A DNA stretch of 64,000 nucleotides from Amnibacterium setariae (GTDB lineage Bacteria; Actinomycetota; Actinomycetes; Actinomycetales; Microbacteriaceae), in assembly GCF_003581425.1 (NCBI RefSeq), contig NZ_QXTG01000002.1:248001-312000 (forward strand). Direction: 5' to 3'. This document shows positions 33,156 through 40,460 of this stretch, one piece after another. Each line of letters begins with the position of its first letter. The first letter of the stretch is position 1. The notes beneath the pieces are model-generated. The model was not told the DNA's origin. It saw only the letters and a list, made by a program, of their open reading frames with translations, and did not search any database. A program made the translations under genes and the position numbers.

Positions 33156-33626
33156 TCAGGCCAGGCCGAGGGCCTTCAGCAGCCGGCGGGGGCCGGCCGG
33201 GCGCTGGACGACCGCGCCGCAGCCGGCGAGGGCGAGCTCGATCCGGTGCGTGGCGGGCAGCACGTCGAGGTGGCGCAGCTCGCGGGCGAGGTGCCGCGTC
33301 AGCGCGGCGCACGTGTCGAGCTCCATGCGGCGCGCGGCGTTGCGGGCCGGGCGCGACTCGAGGTGGGCGAGGTGCGCCTCGATGACCAGGAGGAGCCCGT
33401 GCGCCGGCATGACGCGGGCGACGGCACCGACCTGCTCGAACTGCCGCTCGATGCCGACGAGGACCTGCTCGTCGTCCGTGAGGACGAGCTCCGCGGTCCG
33501 CTCGACGGCCGTCCGCAGCACCTGCTCGCTGCGCGCGACGGCCGCCAGCCGGTGACCCGTCGCGCCGCGGCGGCGGTCCGCGAAGAACTCGTCGAGGCAT
33601 TCGGCAGCGGAGAGGAGGCGGGGCAT
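33156..33626 (-). CDS. Unknown helical protein, paralogue of 31331-31795
   Basis: A 156-residue relative of the gene 1.4 kb upstream in the window: [31 protein letters not shown] and CAALTRHLARELRHLDVLPATH correspond block by block. The ATG at 33626 places FFADRRR at the same distance as in the paralogue and has GGGCGG upstream; an ATG 9 nt earlier is less likely. No domain recognised. The two copies flank pdxH and the SnoaL-like gene on the opposite strand. Confidence 0.72.
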   Translation of the reverse strand: MPRLLSAAECLDEFFADRRRGATGHRLAAVARSEQVLRTAVERTAELVLTDDEQVLVGIERQFEQVGAVARVMPAHGLLLVIEAHLAHLESRPARNAARRMELDTCAALTRHLARELRHLDVLPATHRIELALAGCGAVVQRPAGPRRLLKALGLA

Positions 33627-33722
33627 GCCGCCCATCCTGGCGCATCCCCCGTGCGGGGGTCACGTCACGGTTTCGTCGCGAACGGGGGGCATAGCCTTCC
33701 GGCGGACTTCGAGGAGGCGCAC

Positions 33723-34478
33723 GTGGCGGGACGGCTGGACGGGACGGTGGCGCTCGTCACCGGGGCGAGCAGCGGCATCGGCGAGGCGACCGCGGTCGCG
33801 CTGGCGGCGGAGGGCGCCCGGCTCGTGCTCGTCGCCCGACGCCGCGACCGGCTCGAGGCGCTCGCGTCGCGGATCGGCGGCGACGCCGTCGTGATCGAGG
33901 CGGACGTGACCGACGCCGCGCAGGCGCAGGCCGCCGTCGCGCAGGCCGTCGAGGTCGCCGGGCGGCTCGACATCGTGATCAACAACGCCGGCGTGATGCT
34001 GCTCGGCCCCGCGGAGGAGGCGCCCTACGAGGAGTGGGAGCGGATGGTCGCCGTGAACGTGACGGGCGTGCTCGCGACGACGTACGCCGCCCTCCCCCAC
34101 CTGCTCTCCGCGGCCGAGACCGCCGAGCGCCGGGTCGCCGACGTCGTGACGATCAGCAGCACCGCGGGCCGGATCGCGCGGGCCGGGTCCGGCGTCTACA
34201 ACCTGACGAAGTTCGGCGTCGGCGCGTTCAGCGAGGCCCTCCGCCAGGAGGTGACGAAGCGGCACGTCCGCGTCGGGCTCGTGGAGCCGGGCGCGACCGT
34301 CAGCGAGCTGCGCGACCACCTCCGCGCGCCGATCCGGGACGCGCAGGCGGAGCGCTTCAGGACGATGGAGCCGCTCGAGGCGACGGACATCGCGGAGGCC
34401 GTGGTCTACATGGTCACGCGCGACCGCCGGCAGGCCGTCAACGAGATGCTGATCCGGCCGACCGAGCAGGAGACGTAG
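33723..34478 (+). CDS. Short-chain dehydrogenase/reductase (YdfG-like)
   Basis: A 251-residue classical SDR: TGASSGIGEA for the cofactor, INNAGVMLLGP, catalytic Ser in TISSTAG and Y-x-x-x-K in VYNLTKFG. The C-terminal VEPGATVSELRDHL and ATDIAEAVVYMVTRD match the NADP-dependent YdfG-type group that oxidises serine-like hydroxy acids, though specificity is not certain. GTG start with AGGAG 6 nt upstream. Convergent with the Usp gene. Confidence 0.9.
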   Translation: MAGRLDGTVALVTGASSGIGEATAVALAAEGARLVLVARRRDRLEALASRIGGDAVVIEADVTDAAQAQAAVAQAVEVAGRLDIVINNAGVMLLGPAEEAPYEEWERMVAVNVTGVLATTYAALPHLLSAAETAERRVADVVTISSTAGRIARAGSGVYNLTKFGVGAFSEALRQEVTKRHVRVGLVEPGATVSELRDHLRAPIRDAQAERFRTMEPLEATDIAEAVVYMVTRDRRQAVNEMLIRPTEQET

Positions 34479-34487
34479 GCCGCCGCC

Positions 34488-35279
34488 TCACCCGCGCGGC
34501 ACGACCAGCACCGGCACGCGGCTCGACAGCAGCGCGACATGCGCGACCGGTCGGCCGCGACGACGGTCGACCGACGCGTCGCGGCCGAGCACGAGCAGCG
34601 AGGCGGACGTCGCCGCGCCGAGCACCGCGTCGACGGGGCGTCCGTGCAGCACCCGGTGCACGACCGGCAGTCCCGGGTAGCGGTCCTCCACCGGGGCCAG
34701 CGCGACCCGGAGGACGGCGTCGCGCTCCTTCGCGACCTGCGCGTCGTGGCCCGGCGCCGGGTCGGCCATGGTGTCGAGGTCGAGGAACTGCCGCCAGGCG
34801 TGCACGGCGACGAGCCGCTGGCGCCGTCGGGCGGCGTGCTCCGCGGCGGCCAGCGCGACCGACGGCGCGGTGGTGTCGTCGCCGACGCCGAGCACCACGT
34901 CGCGGCCGTGGTCGAACCCCTCCGGCACCATCGCGACCGGACCGCGCGCGGCGGCCGCGACGCGGTAGGCGGTGGAGCTGCGGTGCCGCCCGGCCCGCGG
35001 GTCGGCGCCGCCGACGACGACGAGCACGTCGGGCGCGGACCGCGCCGCCAGCGCCGACCAGGCGGGCCGCTGCTCGCGCGCGACCGTCACGGTGCGGTCC
35101 GGGTCCGCCTCCCGCAGCCGGGCCGCGGCCGTCTCCGCGCTGCCGGCCGACGTCTCGCGCCGGCCCGCGGCGACGACCAGCTCGACCTCCCGGCAGTCCG
35201 GCTCGTGCCGCAGCGCCCAGTCGAGCGCCGCCTCCGCCGCCCTGCTGCCGTCCCAGCCGACCACCACGCGCTCCGGCAT
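34488..35279 (-). CDS. Universal stress protein, two Usp domains
   Basis: A 263-residue tandem Usp protein: domain 1 (4-137; RVVVGWDGSRAAEAALDWAL, ending in VAMVP) and domain 2 (142-262; VVLGVGDDTTAPSVALAAAEHA, ending in VPVLVVPRG). The second domain's G-x-x-G-type nucleotide loop is degenerate (VLGRDASVDRRRGRPVAHV). Likely a cytosolic stress or dormancy protein. ATG start with AGGAGG 7 nt upstream, which rules out the longer frame. Confidence 0.9.
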   Translation of the reverse strand: MPERVVVGWDGSRAAEAALDWALRHEPDCREVELVVAAGRRETSAGSAETAAARLREADPDRTVTVAREQRPAWSALAARSAPDVLVVVGGADPRAGRHRSSTAYRVAAAARGPVAMVPEGFDHGRDVVLGVGDDTTAPSVALAAAEHAARRRQRLVAVHAWRQFLDLDTMADPAPGHDAQVAKERDAVLRVALAPVEDRYPGLPVVHRVLHGRPVDAVLGAATSASLLVLGRDASVDRRRGRPVAHVALLSSRVPVLVVPRG

Positions 35280-35382
35280 CGCCGTCCTCCTCGCCCCGCC
35301 GCAGCGGATGAAGGAGCGAGCGTCGGTCCGCCGGCGTGACCGGCGCATGAACGGCGGCCCCTTCCGGCGTCGCCGCCGGGGT

Positions 35383-36213
35383 TCAGAGGCCGAGCAGGCG
35401 CTGCAGCAGCCCGCGTCGCGGCGCCGGCTCGAGGACCTCCGGCGCCTCCTGCAGCGGTGGCGGCAGCGGCTCCGGCTCCTCCTCGACGACGGCGACCGGC
35501 TCCGGCTCCGGCTCCGGCGGTCGCGGGGTGGCGCGCAGCCGACGGCCGAGCCCCGCGATGCGGCCCCCGGCGTCGAAGCGGACCTGCAGCGAGCCGTCGT
35601 CCAAGGTCAGCTCGACCACGTCCTCGCCCGCCTCCGTCAGCGTCGCGCCCCGCTGCTGCGCCCACGCCGCGAGAGCGCGGCGGTGGTCGACCGTGCCGGT
35701 GCCGGCGAGGGCGCTCGTCACGACGCCGACGGCGCGCGCCACCGTCGGACGCGGGAGCGCGAGCACGGGGTCGTCGAGCAGCAGCCAGGCGCGGGTGCTG
35801 CCGTTGCCGGTCGGTGCGGAGAAGTGCGCGGTGACGCCGGTGACGGCCTTGACGGCGCGGACGAGGATCGGCGCCAGGTCGTCCGTGAGCGGCAGCACGG
35901 CGTGGGTGAACTCGCGGATCGCGTACCGCTCCCCCAGTCGCCGGACGCGCTCCGCCTGCTTCACGAAGGGCTCGGGGAAGCCGTTGATGTTGTCCCAGCC
36001 CCACAGCCACGTGCCCTCGTCGGGCGAGGACGTGCCGACGAAGTGGGCGCGGACGGCCCGTTCCGCACCCGCGCCGTCGGTGTAGACGAAGGCGGATCGC
36101 GCCCCGTCGATCCGCCAGTCGCGCATCGGCACGGAGTCGGCCAGGTGCGACTGGTGCTCGTGGGAGACGAACGCGCCGGCGTCCGCGAGCGTGACGAGAT
36201 CGACCTCGGGCAT
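35383..36213 (-). CDS. DUF6882-like protein with Pro/Glu-rich tail
   Basis: A 276-residue cytosolic protein. The block FVGTSSPDEGTWLWGWDNINGFPE is characteristic of DUF6882 proteins of actinobacteria; it follows a repeated-strand N-terminal half and precedes a domain ending in GRRLRATPRP. The last 45 residues are Pro/Glu-rich and end in an amphipathic RRGLLQRLLGL. Function unknown. ATG start with a TACCGT box 7 nt upstream, so probably leaderless. Confidence 0.75.
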   Translation of the reverse strand: MPEVDLVTLADAGAFVSHEHQSHLADSVPMRDWRIDGARSAFVYTDGAGAERAVRAHFVGTSSPDEGTWLWGWDNINGFPEPFVKQAERVRRLGERYAIREFTHAVLPLTDDLAPILVRAVKAVTGVTAHFSAPTGNGSTRAWLLLDDPVLALPRPTVARAVGVVTSALAGTGTVDHRRALAAWAQQRGATLTEAGEDVVELTLDDGSLQVRFDAGGRIAGLGRRLRATPRPPEPEPEPVAVVEEEPEPLPPPLQEAPEVLEPAPRRGLLQRLLGL

Positions 36214-36220
36214 CGCCTCG

Positions 36221-36226
36221 ACGGTA
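36221..36226 (-). promoter_or_regulatory. Leaderless -10 box for DUF6882-like gene
   Basis: TACCGT on the minus strand, 7 nt from the ATG at 36213. CGAGGCG directly before the ATG could also serve as a weak ribosome site. Confidence 0.45.
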
Positions 36227-36263
36227 CGGCACCGCCGGCCCGCGGCCGGGCTCCGACGCGGCG

Positions 36264-37106
36264 TCAGGCGAGGGCGACGGCCTCCCGCACGAGGTCGGCG
36301 ACGAGCCCCGGCCGTTCCAGCGAGGGCATGTGGGCGACGCCCTCGAGCACGCGGCCGGTGGCGTTCGGCAGCCGGTCCGCGGTGAGCGCGTAGAACGGCA
36401 GGTCCGGCGGCAGGTCGAGGTCGCCCCAGGTGACGAGCGCCGGCGCGGTGATCTCGCCGAGCCGGTGCCACGCGTCGAGGTCGGTGCCGCCCGCGTTCCC
36501 CTGCGTGCCTGCGCTGAGGATGCGCCGGTTCATGTCGAGCGCGAGCTCCCGGGCCGCACCGCCGACCCGGCCCTCCGGCGCGGTCGGCCCGTCGAGCCAG
36601 AGGTGCGCCTCGAGCCGGGCGGCCTCGTCGACGTCGTGCGCCTGCTCCGCCTTCTCGAGCGCACCGACGATCGCGCCCGTCGCGGCGTCGGCCTCCCAGG
36701 CGATGTCCTCGCCCTCGTCGGTCATGCCCGACACGGCGGAGCCGATGAGCAGCAGCGACGCGACCCGGGCCGGCGCGGTGAGCGCGACGTCGAGCGCGAG
36801 CCCGCCGCCCATCGAGTTGCCGACGACGACCGCCCGGTCCGCGCCGACGGCGTCGAGCACGGCCACAAGGTCGTCGAGGTGGCTGAAGGCGGCGTCGGTG
36901 CCGGGCGTGCCGCCGTACCCGCGCCGGTCGTAGGCGACGAGGTCGAGTTCGTCGCCGTCGAGCTCGTCGAGCACCGCCTCCCAGGACCGCAGGTCCGCGA
37001 CGCCGGCGTGGAGGAACACCACCACCGGCGCACCCTCCCGGCGCCGTCGGACCCCGGCGAGCACCGTGCCGTCGGGACGTGCCACCTCGAACGTCTCAGT
37101 CGTCAT
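36264..37106 (-). CDS. Alpha/beta-hydrolase
   Basis: A 280-residue alpha/beta-hydrolase: VVVFLHAGVADLRSW, YDRRGYGGTPG, nucleophile GNSMGGG, acid TWGDLDLPPD and a C-terminal His in LEGVAHMPSLERP. It resembles the BioH/3-oxoadipate enol-lactonase branch. No signal peptide. ATG at 37106 with GCAGG close upstream. The 215 bp to the next gene hold a repeat unit and a small GGGCGC-type hairpin. Confidence 0.88.
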   Translation of the reverse strand: MTTETFEVARPDGTVLAGVRRRREGAPVVVFLHAGVADLRSWEAVLDELDGDELDLVAYDRRGYGGTPGTDAAFSHLDDLVAVLDAVGADRAVVVGNSMGGGLALDVALTAPARVASLLLIGSAVSGMTDEGEDIAWEADAATGAIVGALEKAEQAHDVDEAARLEAHLWLDGPTAPEGRVGGAARELALDMNRRILSAGTQGNAGGTDLDAWHRLGEITAPALVTWGDLDLPPDLPFYALTADRLPNATGRVLEGVAHMPSLERPGLVADLVREAVALA

Positions 37107-37260
37107 GCCTGCACCCTGCCATCCGGTCCCGGCGGAGCACATCGGCCGGTGCGGCCCTATTGCCCCGATTTCGTCCGGATCGACCCGCGGCGGGCCGCCT
37201 CGCCTGCGTCATGGTTTCGGCACGGGCGCGGAGCGCCCGGCTCAACCACCGCACCCGCAC

Positions 37261-37300
37261 CCCCGTTGGTCGAGGTGCGAGCGCAGCGAGCCTCGAGACC
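37261..37300 (-). repeat. Intergenic REP-like repeat unit (minus orientation)
   Basis: A full 40-bp unit read on the minus strand, ending in CCAACGGGG instead of CCAGCGGGG. It lies 22 bp beyond the HNH endonuclease stop. Confidence 0.85.
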
Positions 37301-37321
37301 ACCCCGCACCTTCGAGCTGAG

Positions 37322-38698
37322 TCAGGCGGACAGGTTCACCGGCGGGACCGGCCCTCCCGGCCGGCGCCTGCCGCGTGGATCGACATGCGGCGGCGGTGTC
37401 CACCACCATCTCCCGTCCTCCCGTTGCACCTGCCACCCGTGCTCGTCGTGCAACCGGTGGCATCGCCAGCAGAGCAGGATCCCGTTCTCGATCGACGTCG
37501 AGCCATACCCGGCCGGGTCGATGTGCGCGGCGTCGCACCAGGACAGCGGTGCGTCGCAGTTCGGGCCCGCGCAGCCCTGGTCCCGGACCGCCATCGCCCG
37601 GCGCTGGGCTTCGGAGAAGAACCGGCGGCCGGTTCCGAGGTCCAGGGGCTGGCTGTCACCGCCGAGCACGACGGGGATGATCTCCGCCTCAGCCGCGAGC
37701 ATGCGGGCGGTCGCGGCCGAGATCGTCTCCATGCAGCCCGGCAGCAGCGCGTGGCCGATCCCGCTGCGGAGGGCTTCCTCGCTGATGGTGACGAGCATCG
37801 TGACCGCGGTGCCGGCGACGTGTCCGTCGTCGATCTTGAGGACCTTCTTCGCGATCCGCTGGACTCCGTCAACCCGCCTCTTGTTCAACGGACGGAGGTC
37901 CTTGTCGTCCAGCTTGGGTGCGTCGTCGAGCACGAGTTGGAACCTGCGCTGCGAGGTGTTGGCGTCGAGCGCGGTCTCGAAGAACCCCGCGGTCAGCGCG
38001 TCGAGGTCGAGCACCCATCGCGTGAGTCCGTTGTCGAGCTTCCGCTTCGTGACGGTCGCCTGACCGGCGAGCTCGTCGTCCTTGGGGCCGTTGCCCTCGG
38101 GGTGCGCGTAGGCGGGGACGAGCCGGAAGTGCTCGAGTAGCTCGTCGGCCGTGTAGCCCTCCTGGGAGCGCTGGACGAGCTGCCGCTCCAGCTCCTCCAG
38201 CTCCAGCGGGGTCAGGCCGTTCTCGACCTTCTTCAGCGACCGGACCAACGCTGCGGCCACGGAGACGTCGAGGCAGCCCGCCTCGAGCGCTGCCGCGACG
38301 TGGGCGCGCTTGGCCGGCAGCGGTGTCCCGTCGATGCCCTCGCGCGGCCGGACCGCCGTGGCGAGCGCGGTGATGGTCCCGGCCTCGTCGCGTGGGATGC
38401 CTGCGACCTGGGCCAGCAGGGCCGCCGGGCTCGCGGCACCCATCGTGCGGGCGAGGTTCGTCTCGTCGCGGATCTCGCTGCGGCGGGCGATCTCACCGGC
38501 GAGCTTCGCTCTCTCCGACTCCGCCAGGCGGAGGAGTCGGCTCACCGAATCGGTCGCTTCGAGCAGCTCGTGGTCGGTCAGCAGCCGGACCGGCCCGTCT
38601 GAGGATGCGTCGTCGAACCGGCCGCCCGCGGAGACGCGGTCGAACCCGCGGACGTACGCGTCGACCTGCTGCTGCAGGGCCTCCGCGTTCCGGTTCAT
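37322..38698 (-). CDS. DUF222 / HNH endonuclease
   Basis: A 458-residue protein with the helical DUF222 domain (about 30-350) and a C-terminal HNH nuclease domain (about 375-430). CAGPNC and CWRCH provide a structural zinc pair, AAHIDP the first His, SIENGILLC the Asn and HRLHDEHGW the final His. Such proteins exist in many copies in Microbacteriaceae and mycobacteria; their biology is poorly understood and they may be mobile or defence nucleases. ATG at 38698 with AGG close upstream. Its codon use is a little less G/C-biased than that of its neighbours, and it is flanked on both sides by repeat units. Confidence 0.92.
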   Translation of the reverse strand: MNRNAEALQQQVDAYVRGFDRVSAGGRFDDASSDGPVRLLTDHELLEATDSVSRLLRLAESERAKLAGEIARRSEIRDETNLARTMGAASPAALLAQVAGIPRDEAGTITALATAVRPREGIDGTPLPAKRAHVAAALEAGCLDVSVAAALVRSLKKVENGLTPLELEELERQLVQRSQEGYTADELLEHFRLVPAYAHPEGNGPKDDELAGQATVTKRKLDNGLTRWVLDLDALTAGFFETALDANTSQRRFQLVLDDAPKLDDKDLRPLNKRRVDGVQRIAKKVLKIDDGHVAGTAVTMLVTISEEALRSGIGHALLPGCMETISAATARMLAAEAEIIPVVLGGDSQPLDLGTGRRFFSEAQRRAMAVRDQGCAGPNCDAPLSWCDAAHIDPAGYGSTSIENGILLCWRCHRLHDEHGWQVQREDGRWWWTPPPHVDPRGRRRPGGPVPPVNLSA

Positions 38699-38752
38699 GC
38701 CTGTATTCGAGCATGGGCCACCGACATCGCATCCCGGTCTGGGCCAGGACTT

Positions 38753-38875
38753 TTCCATTCAGTGGAACGGCGTGTCCAAGTGCGGGGGAAACGGACGAGT
38801 GCGGTTGAAACGGACCGACTTGCTCCGGATTCCTGCCGCTTCGCCGGCGTCGGTGCGGCACGAATCCGGAGCAAG
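38753..38875. promoter_or_regulatory. Structured divergent intergenic region: dyad, tandem 19-mers and long hairpin
   Basis: Three elements lie in succession. First, TTCCA-n5-TGGAA (38753-38767). Second, two adjacent near-identical copies of GTGCGG-n2-GAAACGGAC-n-GA type (38780-38798 and 38799-38818). Third, a hairpin with perfect 14-bp arms CTTGCTCCGGATTC (38819-38832) and its complement (38862-38875), with a smaller TGCCGC/GCGGCA stem inside. Both flanking genes point away, so the hairpin terminates neither. The first two look like operator sites. Confidence 0.5.
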
Positions 38876-38886
38876 TTCGAAGCAGT

Positions 38887-38995
38887 GGTCTCGAGGCTCG
38901 CTGCGCTCGCACCTCGACCAGCGGGGAGGGGTGGTGTCGAGGCTCGCGGATCGGCGTGGTCTTGAGGCTCGCTGCGCTCGCACCTCGGCCAGCGG
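38887..38995 (+). repeat. Cluster of three REP-like repeat units
   Basis: A perfect unit (38887-38926), a degenerate fragment (from 38932, keeping only TCGAGGCTCGC) and a variant unit (38958-38995) with CTTGAGG and CCTCGGCC ends. They separate the HNH gene promoter region from the hydrolase-subunit 3 gene. A TTGACA at 39015-39020 follows but no good -10 lies at the right distance. Confidence 0.8.
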
Positions 38996-39089
38996 ACGGG
39001 GCCGGATCGAGCCCTTGACAGCATCGGGGTGCCGGAGTGCGGCAGAGTGTCCAGGCGCCCCCGCGGGGGCGCTCGACGAGAGGACGCGA

Positions 39090-40460
39090 GTGGCCCGACC
39101 GACCCTCTTCCTGCTGCACGCCCTCGGGCTCAGCGCACGTTCGTGGGACGGGGTGATCGACGCGATCGGGGACGGCCTCGACGTCGTCGCGCTCGACCTA
39201 CCCGGCTACGGCGACAACGCGGCGTCGCCGCTGCTCACCGTGCGGGAGACCGCGGAGTGGGTCGCGGCGCGGATCCGCGAGCGCGAGCCCGACGAGTGGC
39301 TGATCGCCGGCCACAGCATGGGCGGGAAGATCGCGACGATCGTCACCGCATGGGCCGAGCGGGCCGAGCACGGTCTCATCCCGCCGACGGGGCTCGTGCT
39401 CGTCGACGCCTCCACGCCCGGCCCGGAGCCGATGGCGGAGGAGCGCCGGGCGCTGATGGAGCAGTGGTGGGCCTCCGGCACCATCTCCGCCGAGGATGCG
39501 GCGGCGTACATCCACGCCAACACGGCCGGCCCGATCCCCGGCGCGGTCCGCGAGACCGCGATCGCCGACGTGCAGCGGTCGAGCCGCGTCGCCTGGCTCG
39601 AATGGCTTCGGCGCGGCAGCCTCGAGGACTGGTCGGACGAGGTCGGCGTGCTCCGCACCCCGACGGCGATCGTGGTCGGCGCGGAGGACCCGGACCTCGG
39701 CGCCGTGAACCAGGAGCGGCTGAACCTGCCGCACGTGCCGAACGCCGTCGTGCACGAGGTCGACGGCGCGGGGCACGACTCCCTCCTCCAGTACCCCGGC
39801 GAGGTCGCCCGGTTCGTCACGGGTCTCGCGGCGCGGGTCGAGGGCACCGCGGCGCTGCCGCCCGCCTTCGCGCGCCTGATCGCCTCCGACCGCGTCTCGG
39901 CGCGCACCCGTCGCGTGATGATGCGCCGGCTCGACGGCCCCGGCGACGCCCCGCGCGTCTTCTCCCCCGCGCAGCGCGCGCTGCTCACCGTGCTGGTGGC
40001 GCGCGTGCTGCCGCAGCGCGGCACCGACCTCGACATCGCGGGCCGCATCGATGCGGAGTTCGCGGCGGGCCACGGCGACGGCTGGCGCTTCGCCGAGCTG
40101 CCGCCGGACGCGGAGGCGTGGCGGCAGGGGCTCGACACCCTCGCCGAGCAGGTGCCCGACTTCGCCGCCCTGACCGGCGCGGCGCAGGAGGCGGTGCTCG
40201 ACCGCGTCTGGGACGGCGGGATCGGCTCCGACGCCGACGGGCGCCTCACCGGGTCGCAGATGCGGCTCTGGCTGAAGGACGTGCAGGCCGAGGCGGTGCG
40301 GATGTGGCTCTCGCACCCGGCCGCGCAGGCGTGGATCCGCTACGACGGCTTCGCCGACGGCGGCGACGGGCCGAGGAAGCAGGGGTTCTCCACCACCCAC
40401 GCGGGCGAGTGGGAGCCGTGGCAGCGCGACTGGCGCACCGGGAAGGAGCTGCAGGCGTGA
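39090..40460 (+). CDS. Alpha/beta-hydrolase fused to gluconate 2-dehydrogenase subunit 3-like domain
   Basis: A 456-residue two-domain protein. Residues 1-250 are an alpha/beta-hydrolase with nucleophile GHSMGGK (Ser76), acid GAEDPD (Asp200) and GAGHDS (His229). Residues 290-440 match the helical gluconate 2-dehydrogenase subunit 3 family (FSPAQRALLTVLVARVLPQ, DIAGRIDAEFAAGHGDGW, LDRVWDGG). The next gene, coupled by a GTGA overlap, is a GMC flavoprotein, the normal partner of subunit 3. There is no Tat signal, which free subunit 3 proteins usually have, so the complex is probably cytosolic. GTG start with AGAGG 6 nt upstream. Confidence 0.87.
   Translation: MARPTLFLLHALGLSARSWDGVIDAIGDGLDVVALDLPGYGDNAASPLLTVRETAEWVAARIREREPDEWLIAGHSMGGKIATIVTAWAERAEHGLIPPTGLVLVDASTPGPEPMAEERRALMEQWWASGTISAEDAAAYIHANTAGPIPGAVRETAIADVQRSSRVAWLEWLRRGSLEDWSDEVGVLRTPTAIVVGAEDPDLGAVNQERLNLPHVPNAVVHEVDGAGHDSLLQYPGEVARFVTGLAARVEGTAALPPAFARLIASDRVSARTRRVMMRRLDGPGDAPRVFSPAQRALLTVLVARVLPQRGTDLDIAGRIDAEFAAGHGDGWRFAELPPDAEAWRQGLDTLAEQVPDFAALTGAAQEAVLDRVWDGGIGSDADGRLTGSQMRLWLKDVQAEAVRMWLSHPAAQAWIRYDGFADGGDGPRKQGFSTTHAGEWEPWQRDWRTGKELQA

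Noticed and set aside
37322-38698. HNH gene as part of a restriction or toxin system
   Set aside because: No methyltransferase, antitoxin or specificity gene is adjacent; DUF222/HNH proteins are common single genes in this family.
38887-38995. CRISPR-like spacing of repeats
   Set aside because: Only two to three units, no regular spacers, and the same unit occurs singly across the window; no cas genes.
39015-39020. TTGACA as a sigma-70-type -35 for the hydrolase fusion gene
   Set aside because: No acceptable -10 lies 16-18 bp downstream, so I do not call a promoter.
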